NCBI GenBank assembly: GCA_016932295.1
Contig: JAFGDC010000257.1
Location: forward strand, 1 to 11,742
From: a candidate division CSSED10-310 bacterium
Lineage (GTDB): Bacteria; CSSED10-310; JAFGDC01
Length of the DNA: 11,742 nt
Direction of reading: 5' to 3'
A program made the translations under genes and the position numbers. Within the stretch, counting starts at the first letter, position 1, and every line of letters starts with the position of its first letter. Positions 7,523-11,742 of the stretch are shown piece by piece. The notes beneath the pieces are model-generated. The model saw only the letters and a program-made list of their open reading frames with translations. It was not told where the DNA came from and did no database searches.

Positions 7523-8829
7523 CAGGGACGTCGCCGCGCCGTGCGAGACTGGCCTGGGCCTTCTATGATTGGGGGAATTCCGCCTTCGCAACCACGGTGA
7601 TGGCCGGTTTCTTCCCGGTTTTCTTCAAGCAGTACTGGTGCGCGGGGGTGGATGTCAATGTCAGCACGGCGAGATTGGGCTTGGCGAATGCCCTATCGGG
7701 AGTGCTGGTGGCGATCGCGGCGCCGCTGCTGGGCGCTATCGCGGATCAACGTGCCGCCCGTAAACGGTTCCTCGCCTTCTTCGCGGGGCTCGGAGTGGCG
7801 TCTACCTGCGGTCTGTTCCTGGTGAGGGAGGGTGGCTGGCTGGCGGCGGCGGTCCTGTATGTAACGGGCGCCATTGGTTTCGCCTGTGCCAATATCTTCT
7901 ACGACTCACTGCTGCCGGTGGTGGCGGAGGAGTCCAGGTATGACATGGTGTCAGCCCTGGGTTTCTCGCTTGGCTACCTTGGCGGTGGACTGCTCTTTAC
8001 GGGCAATGTCCTGGGAACCCTGCATCCGGGCTGGCTGGGCATGACCAGCGCCGCCGCGGCGATACGCATCGCTTTCCTCACCACGGGCATATGGTGGGCG
8101 GTGTTCACGATTCCGCTGTTGGTGTACGTGCGCGAACCACGCCGCCGGTCCCCTGCACGGAGCGCCGCCAGGAACGGCTGGCGGCAGGTCGCCGCCACCT
8201 TGCGGCATATTCGATCCCGGAAAATTGTTTTTCTCTTTTTGGCCGGATACTGGCTCTACATGGACGGGGTCGACACCATCATCCGCATGGCGGTGGATTA
8301 CGGGATGTCCATCGGCTTCGATTCCAAGGACCTGATCATGGCGCTGCTCCTTACCCAGTTCATAGGTTTTCCCGCGGCACTCGGCTTCGGTTGGCTGGGA
8401 AAGCGGCTTGGACCGAAGCGCGGTGTGCTCCTGGGCATAGCGGTCTATCTCTGCGTTTCGGTGTGGGGTGCATTCATGCACCACCGCGCGGAGTTCTACC
8501 TTCTGGCCGTGGTGATAGGCCTCGTGCAGGGCGGGGTGCAAGCCCTGAGCCGTTCCATGTTCGTCCGCCTCATTCCCCGGGATAAAAGCGCGGAGTACTT
8601 CGGTTTTTACAACCTGGTGGGGAAGTTCGCCACCATCGTCGGGCCGGTGCTGGTCGGTGTTGCGGGATTGGCGGCGCGTGGACTGGGAGCCACCCCTGCC
8701 ACAGCATCGCGGCTGAGCATTGCCTCCCTTTCCATCTTGTTCCTTGCCGGCGGCATTATTCTGTGGAAGGTGGATGAGGAGCAGGGCAGGAGGGAGAGGG
8801 ATGAACCATCAGCCTGGATGGTGAAATAG
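7519..8829 (+). CDS. UMF1 (Atg22-like) family MFS transporter
   Basis: 436-aa integral membrane protein of the inner membrane with about 12 hydrophobic segments. The N-terminus WAFYDWGNSAFATTVMAGFFP (13-33) is the hallmark of UMF1/Atg22-type major facilitators. A second family-like element, YWLYMDGVDTIIRMAVDYG (about 248-266), begins the C-terminal half after a basic cytoplasmic loop (REPRRRSPARSAARNGWRQ, about 206-224). ARGLSRSMFVRLIP-like sequence (GVQALSRSMFVRLIPRDKSAEYFGFYN) is also typical. Yeast Atg22 exports amino acids from the vacuole; bacterial substrates are mostly unknown. The GTG start at 7519 overlaps the preceding methyltransferase stop by 4 nt, and the upstream CCGGCAGGTGCG offers only a poor ribosome-binding site, so translation probably depends on the upstream gene. 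The pairing suggests, but does not show, export or uptake of a methylated small molecule. Confidence 0.88.
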   Translation: MTGTSPRRARLAWAFYDWGNSAFATTVMAGFFPVFFKQYWCAGVDVNVSTARLGLANALSGVLVAIAAPLLGAIADQRAARKRFLAFFAGLGVASTCGLFLVREGGWLAAAVLYVTGAIGFACANIFYDSLLPVVAEESRYDMVSALGFSLGYLGGGLLFTGNVLGTLHPGWLGMTSAAAAIRIAFLTTGIWWAVFTIPLLVYVREPRRRSPARSAARNGWRQVAATLRHIRSRKIVFLFLAGYWLYMDGVDTIIRMAVDYGMSIGFDSKDLIMALLLTQFIGFPAALGFGWLGKRLGPKRGVLLGIAVYLCVSVWGAFMHHRAEFYLLAVVIGLVQGGVQALSRSMFVRLIPRDKSAEYFGFYNLVGKFATIVGPVLVGVAGLAARGLGATPATASRLSIASLSILFLAGGIILWKVDEEQGRRERDEPSAWMVK

Positions 8830-9367
8830 CTCCGTTGCAGGCGAACGCTCCGCACTCCACGGGAAGATGGTGGGTTTCGCGACGGTCACGATTGGCAGGA
8901 ACCGGCCGCACCGGCGTTCGAGAGTCCGGCCTGCGACGCCGGCCGATCTCCGGGCGCATGATCCGGAACTGAACTCGAGAAGCTTTAATGCCGTGATCAC
9001 ACGATTTTGACCGTGCTACGCACCTGGAATGAGTCTCATCTTCACGATCCTTGTCATCATCCACCTGACAGCTAGCCTCTTTCTGCCCGGCTGCTTACCG
9101 GACATCGTGTCCTCATGCCGTCGTCACGCGGGTCGAACGATTGTGAATATGACCGGGGATTTGCGAGTATCCCACTTCCGGGGAACTCGATAGTGTGGGA
9201 TGGTGACATGGCAAATGGTACGTTTTTGTCGATGGACTGGCGTCAATTGATTGGTGTATTTTTTCGCGGGTTGCGGCGGGTGCCGCGAATCGTCACTGGA
9301 GAGACATCCTTCATCGGGCGTGCATTGATGTTTTGTTTATCACATCAAATAACGTAAGGAGGAATCC
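8830..9367. other. 538-nt gene-poor region before the YeeE pair
   Basis: No convincing gene is seen. The first part is very GC-rich, with an inverted repeat CCGGCGT (8911-8917) / ACGCCGG (8936-8942) that may shape the 3' end of the transporter transcript. Further right are ATCCCAC (9169-9175) / GTGGGAT (9195-9201), TTCGCGG (9263-9269) / CCGCGAA (9283-9289) and TTGATG (9325-9330) / CATCAA (9343-9348). The last lies just before the ribosome-binding site of the first YeeE gene. These could be operators or leader hairpins. No strong promoter is visible at a usable distance. Confidence 0.4.
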
Positions 9368-9874
9368 ATGGAATGGCTCACGCTTGAACGTTGGTCACCG
9401 TATGCGGTGGGCGCCGGCATCGGAGTGCTGAGTTGGTTTGCCTTCCTGTTGTCCGGGGAATCACTCGGCTGCTCAAATACCTTCACTCGGTTCAGCGGCA
9501 TGCTGGAAAGGTTGATACGTGGGGCGAAAGTGACAGACAAGGAATATTACAAGGTGAATCCTCTGATTGCTGACTGGCAGATGATGCTGGTGCTGGGCAT
9601 CGTCATCGGCGGATGCATCTCAGCAGTACTTTCCGGTACCTTTGCACTGCGGCTGGTACCAGGCCGGTGGTTGGAAATGTTCGGCTATACGCCTCTGCGG
9701 CGGCTCCTGGTGGCGCTGCTCGGGGGAGTGATCATGGGATTCGGTTCACGCTGGGCTGGCGGGTGCACCAGCGGTCACGGCATAAGCGGCGCACTGCAAC
9801 TCGCCCTGAGCGGCTGGGTTTCGGCTTTGTGCATGTTCATCGGCGGAATCATTACCGCCATGATCATCCTGTAG
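9368..9874 (+). CDS. YeeE/YedE-family sulfur transporter, N-terminal half protein
   Basis: 168-aa inner-membrane protein with about four hydrophobic segments, equivalent to the first half of YeeE/TsuA-type transporters that import thiosulfate or related sulfur. Key elements are SGESLGCSNTFTRFSGM (Cys35), WQMMLVLGIVIGGCISAVLSG and the family signature GFGSRWAGGCTSGHGISG (Cys133). Conserved cysteines in these positions are thought to pass thiosulfate through the pore by S-H...S contacts. AAGGAGG (9356-9362) stands five bases before the ATG. Only 9 nt separate its stop from the next gene, and the two halves almost certainly work as a heteromer. No TusA-like sulfur carrier gene, a common partner, lies in the window. 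The substrate could also be another sulfur or selenium species. Confidence 0.88.
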   Translation: MEWLTLERWSPYAVGAGIGVLSWFAFLLSGESLGCSNTFTRFSGMLERLIRGAKVTDKEYYKVNPLIADWQMMLVLGIVIGGCISAVLSGTFALRLVPGRWLEMFGYTPLRRLLVALLGGVIMGFGSRWAGGCTSGHGISGALQLALSGWVSALCMFIGGIITAMIIL

Positions 9875-9883
9875 GAGGTTGCC

Positions 9884-10441
9884 ATGAGACACACACTGCA
9901 TTCGAACAAGACGCTTCAACTGGGGCTTGGCCTGCTTTCCGGGATAGTATTCGGGTTTCTCCTGCAGAAGGGTGGTGCCACCAGCTACGACGTCATCATC
10001 GGACAGTTGCTGCTGGAGGATTGGACCGTGGTGAAGATCATGCTCACCGCGGTGGTGGTAGGTATGATCGGGGTATACTGGATGAAATCAGTCGGCTGGG
10101 TGGAATTGAAACCAAAACCCGGTTCCATCGGGATGACGGTGATCGGCTCACTGATTTTCGGTGTGGGATTCGCACTTCTGGGATACTGCCCGGGAACCGT
10201 CGTCGGCGCTGTCGGGCAAGGTTCGCTGGATGCACTGCTGGGCGGCGTCATTGGGACTCTAATCGGAGCGGGAGTATTTGCGGCGGCGTATCCATTCCTG
10301 GCACGGACCATTCTGGGTTGGGGTTATTTCGGCACCATCACCCTGCCTGGGCTGCTGGACGTAGATCCATGGAAGGTCGTAGCGCCAGTGTCCATGGCGA
10401 TGTGCGGCATACTCGGTCTGATCGAGGTGCTGGGAGGATGA
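9884..10441 (+). CDS. YeeE/YedE-family sulfur transporter, C-terminal half protein
   Basis: 185-aa inner-membrane protein, the second half of the split YeeE transporter. It begins with a hydrophobic helix (LQLGLGLLSGIVFGFLLQKG, 11-30), continues with ILTAVVVGMIGVYWMK-type helices, and carries the signature FGVGFALLGYCPGTVVGAVGQG (92-113) with Cys102, plus SLDALLGGVIGTLIGAGVFA. The GYCPGT cysteine corresponds to the third conserved cysteine of full-length YeeE proteins. TAGGAGGT (9872-9879), which includes the stop codon of the upstream half, is its ribosome-binding site, so the two are co-transcribed and probably translationally coupled. It shares the split layout of two-gene YeeE/YedE systems seen in many bacteria. 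Together with the upstream half it forms a complete set of pore motifs. Confidence 0.88.
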   Translation: MRHTLHSNKTLQLGLGLLSGIVFGFLLQKGGATSYDVIIGQLLLEDWTVVKIMLTAVVVGMIGVYWMKSVGWVELKPKPGSIGMTVIGSLIFGVGFALLGYCPGTVVGAVGQGSLDALLGGVIGTLIGAGVFAAAYPFLARTILGWGYFGTITLPGLLDVDPWKVVAPVSMAMCGILGLIEVLGG

Positions 10442-10443
10442 GA

Positions 10444-10483
10444 CCGGAAACGGCTGCGACGTACCGGTGCCGGTTCATTCCGG
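10444..10483. repeat. Nested inverted repeats right after the YeeE pair
   Basis: CCGGAA (10444-10449) pairs with TTCCGG (10478-10483), and ACCGGTGCCGGT (10463-10474) folds on itself inside. It starts 3 nt after the YeeE stop codon. It may be a transcript-end structure or a processing-stable 3' hairpin; there is no U-tract. Confidence 0.35.
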
Positions 10484-10531
10484 ATGGGAACTCGTGATCG
10501 TGGGGTGACAGGCTGCTGTGCCTTATGTCAA

Positions 10532-10581
10532 GGCGGCTCCACCATCCCCTCGGGGCTGGTGCGGATATCCGGTGCGCCGCC
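10532..10581. repeat. Compact multi-stem inverted-repeat cluster
   Basis: GGCGGC (10532-10537) and GCCGCC (10576-10581) enclose two further structures. One is a hairpin, CACCA-T-CCC with a CTCG loop, GGG-C-TGGTG (10540-10561). The other is the 10-bp palindrome CGGATATCCG (10562-10571). Together they could fold as a small branched RNA on either strand. No known RNA family is recognised. Confidence 0.35.
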
Positions 10582-10753
10582 ACCGGGATCCCTGAACCAT
10601 CCTATAACCTCCAGGGAAGTAATGCGGGTATTCCTGCTTGATTCAGGTGGATGGATCGTCCCGGCAACGTTCCGGAATCCTGCATGGAGCTGAAGGTACG
10701 GGCGATAATCGGCATCATTCGTTTTACCATGGGGGAAGGGGTGCCGTGTATTC

Positions 10754-10789
10754 GTGGATTTCCGATCGCAACGAAGTGGATTTCCAATC
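10754..10789. repeat. 14-bp direct repeat, two copies with a 22-bp period
   Basis: GTGGATTTCCGATC (10754-10767) and GTGGATTTCCAATC (10776-10789) differ at one base. The period of 22 bp is close to two turns of DNA. It lies between converging transcripts rather than in an obvious promoter. Confidence 0.4.
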
Positions 10790-10924
10790 ATCCTGGTTAG
10801 CAGGAATCGGGACGGTTGTTCTGCGAACATAAATCAGAAAGCATCAGGTCGACATCCTGTGGTTCCGTGGGTGCCGGGCGAACTTATACGAGGATGGGTT
10901 CGGTGCCTGAGTGCGTTGACCGGA

Positions 10925-11101
10925 TCAGGCGGCTGCTTTGACCTTCAGGGCGGCGATGGCGTTCTGCATTTGTTCCTTGAGCAGCACGACAAGACCGACC
11001 AGCGCGTAGAAGGAATCGCTGACCCATTCCCGGCGTTTCAACAGGATGATGATTGCTATGGTCAATACGATGATTCCCGTTAATCGTCTCAGTCCAAACA
11101 T
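10925..11101 (-). CDS. 58-aa small membrane protein of unknown function
   Basis: The minus-strand frame encodes 58 residues beginning MFGLRRLTGIIVLTIAIIIL and ending ALKVKAAA. Residues about 8-21 form a strongly hydrophobic helix flanked by basic residues (RR before, KRRE after), and residues about 32-42 (YALVGLVVLL) form a second, shorter hydrophobic stretch. The tail is amphipathic. An excellent ribosome-binding site (AAGGAGG, at 11107-11113 on the minus strand) stands five bases before the ATG. The gene begins 30 nt after the stop of the DUF5989-like gene, so the two form a micro-operon. I recognise no family. Candidates are a partner subunit or a stabilising peptide for the DUF5989-like protein. 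Its coding status is well supported by the ribosome-binding site, spacing and composition, its function not at all. Confidence 0.72.
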   Translation of the reverse strand: MFGLRRLTGIIVLTIAIIILLKRREWVSDSFYALVGLVVLLKEQMQNAIAALKVKAAA

Positions 11102-11131
11102 GGGAACCTCCTTCCGTGCAGCGCCGCCAGG

Positions 11132-11350
11132 TCAGAAGATGGTGTAAATCAGCGGCGCGACGGTCGAGCCTTCAGTCAGAATGATCAGCACACCCAGAAG
11201 AAGGAAAAAGAGCAGGATAGGAGCGATCCACCATTTCTTGGTTTCCTTGAGGAACTGGAGGAACTCCTTCATGACACCGATTTTTCCGGTGGGGATGTTA
11301 ATCGTTTGGGTATTGGATTCGGGTTTTTCTGTTATCTTATTGGGAGCCAT
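11132..11350 (-). CDS. DUF5989-like small membrane protein
   Basis: 72-aa protein with one transmembrane helix. A polar N-terminal 22 residues are followed by GVMKEFLQFLKETKKWWIAP (25-44), the hydrophobic helix ILLFFLLLGVLIIL (45-58) and the conserved-looking end EGSTVAPLIYTIF. The amphipathic 'FLxFLKExKKWW' segment before the helix and the 'GSxVAPxIYTxF' C-terminus match my recollection of DUF5989, a family of about 50 residues often found near carbamoyltransferase and SxtJ-like genes. Neither partner is in this window, but the next leftward gene is another tiny membrane protein. ATG 11350 is chosen over the longer frame because GGAGG lies eight bases upstream. The N-terminal 20-residue polar extension is longer than the usual family members. 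Function is unknown; it is likely inner-membrane. Confidence 0.8.
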   Translation of the reverse strand: MAPNKITEKPESNTQTINIPTGKIGVMKEFLQFLKETKKWWIAPILLFFLLLGVLIILTEGSTVAPLIYTIF

Positions 11351-11396
11351 TGATACATCCTCCGAAATTACATCTTCGATCAATCGGACAACGAAT

Positions 11397-11426
11397 ACGG
11401 TACAATGCAATCGATTACCGTGTCAA
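11397..11426 (-). promoter_or_regulatory. Possible promoter of the small-membrane-protein operon
   Basis: On the minus strand a perfect TTGACA -35 lies at 11426-11421. The best -10 at an 18-bp spacing is TACCGT (11402-11397), only 3/6 matches. Transcription would start roughly 40 nt before the DUF5989-like ATG. The -35 is convincing, the -10 is not. Confidence 0.35.
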
Positions 11427-11503
11427 TAGTGTGCTCCCGCTACTGGACATCCGAAAAATATCGTCTTCATGCCTTGATCGACCTTGATTCGTGCCCCGCC
11501 CGG

Positions 11504-11532
11504 TTGACAATGAAGAGGGTGTAAAGTAGAGT
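11504..11532 (+). promoter_or_regulatory. Sigma70-type promoter of the right-edge gene
   Basis: A perfect -35 TTGACA (11504-11509) and -10 TAGAGT (11527-11532, 4/6) are separated by 17 bp. They lie about 42 nt ahead of the GTG start at 11574. This makes the 11351-11573 gap a divergent promoter region. Confidence 0.55.
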
Positions 11533-11573
11533 CCATAGACAATTATAGCTGGTCGCTCGGAAAGGAGCAGCAG

Positions 11574-11742
11574 GTGGTTCAAGGCACATCGGGCGGAGAG
11601 CGCCGGATCGGCGTACCATTGGTTCTCATTGGGTTCGGCGTGGGGTTGATGCTTGTTGCAGGTATTCTCTACAGTACGAGTACGCCAGGTGAGCCGCAGG
11701 ATTCAGGGACTGTCCCGTTTCCCACGGTCATCGTGCCGGTTA
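11574..11742 (+). CDS. N-terminal part of a membrane-anchored protein (cut by window edge)
   Basis: The frame stays open from GTG 11574 to the window end, giving 56 residues that start VVQGTSGGERRIGVPLVLIG. A short basic N-terminus is followed by one hydrophobic helix (about 12-33) and a Pro/Ser/Thr-rich stretch (STSTPGEPQDSGTVPFPTVIVP) that should lie outside the cytoplasm. AAGGAG (11562-11567) precedes the GTG by six bases, and a good promoter lies upstream. This suggests a single-pass anchor with a periplasmic domain beyond the window. The family cannot be named from this fragment. It is divergent from the DUF5989-like operon and could belong to the same pathway. Confidence 0.6.
   Translation, partial: MVQGTSGGERRIGVPLVLIGFGVGLMLVAGILYSTSTPGEPQDSGTVPFPTVIVPV

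Larger units (their letters stand above)
10442..10924. other. 483-nt intergenic region between convergent transcripts, rich in inverted repeats
   Basis: No credible gene is seen between the YeeE pair and the minus-strand small-protein operon. The region contains nested inverted repeats (10444-10483), a compact hairpin set (10532-10581) and a 14-bp near-perfect direct repeat with a 22-bp period (10754-10789). It must hold the ends of both transcripts, but no hairpin is followed by a clear T-run. Confidence 0.45.

Noticed and set aside
6722..7591. 289-codon minus-strand open frame opposite the second methyltransferase
   Set aside because: It lies wholly opposite a strongly supported methyltransferase and the start of the transporter, with no ribosome-binding site or family-like motif.
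9325..9353. TTGATG-N17-AATAAC promoter-like pair before the first YeeE gene
   Set aside because: Transcription would start about at the ribosome-binding site, leaving no usable leader; the same bases are better seen as a small inverted repeat.
9208..9357. 49-aa plus-strand frame whose TAA overlaps the YeeE ribosome-binding site
   Set aside because: The position would suit a leader peptide, but its ribosome-binding site is poor and its codon use is unlike the neighbouring genes; kept only as a possibility.
9613..10497. 294-codon plus-strand open frame across both YeeE genes
   Set aside because: It is out of frame with two clear YeeE proteins, has an Arg/Gly/His-rich implausible composition, and bridges their intergenic gap; it is a shadow of GC-rich coding sequence.

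Overview
The window looks like chromosomal DNA of a moderately GC-rich, didermic (Gram-negative-type) bacterium. The didermic assignment rests on a predicted lipoprotein SurA/PrsA-type parvulin and a DUF5916-type protein with a Sec signal peptide and a probable outer-membrane beta-barrel. Clear GGAGG-type ribosome-binding sites precede most genes. The gene mix (DUF5916, a DUF5989-like protein, a UMF1 transporter, split YeeE halves) would fit the FCB superphylum or a related uncultured lineage, but taxonomy cannot be fixed from this sequence alone. I see no tRNA, rRNA, CRISPR array, transposase, integrase or phage gene.

Left part (1-2250): the first bases may hold the last codons of a membrane protein. 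A MerR-type regulator with a CarH/LitR-like C-terminal domain follows. Immediately upstream of its start are three tandem copies of a 7-bp element repeated every 11 bp, which resembles a CarH-type autoregulatory operator. The regulator itself appears to lack the residues that normally hold cobalamin. It converges, with a 17-nt gap, on a minus-strand lipoprotein peptidyl-prolyl isomerase.

Centre (2250-8830): after a 626-nt divergent region come a SlyD-like FKBP isomerase and a large CBM9-like/DUF5916 protein. Two unrelated proline isomerases beside a probable outer-membrane protein suggest an envelope-folding neighbourhood, though that is inference. Next, behind a good sigma70-type promoter, are a UbiE/MenG-like methyltransferase, a second class I SAM methyltransferase and a UMF1-family MFS transporter. 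The last two overlap by 4 nt (GTGA), so they are probably translationally coupled.

Right part (8830-11742): a 538-nt gene-poor stretch leads into two half-size YeeE/YedE proteins, which together carry the cysteine motifs of a thiosulfate-type sulfur transporter. A 483-nt intergenic region rich in inverted repeats follows. Then comes a minus-strand micro-operon of two tiny membrane proteins: a 72-aa DUF5989-like protein and an unrecognised 58-aa protein. Divergent from it is the start of a single-pass membrane protein cut by the window edge. The best candidates for something little described are the 11-bp-repeat operator paired with a ligand-site-less MerR/B12-fold regulator, the two-gene small-membrane-protein operon, and the structured region after the YeeE pair.
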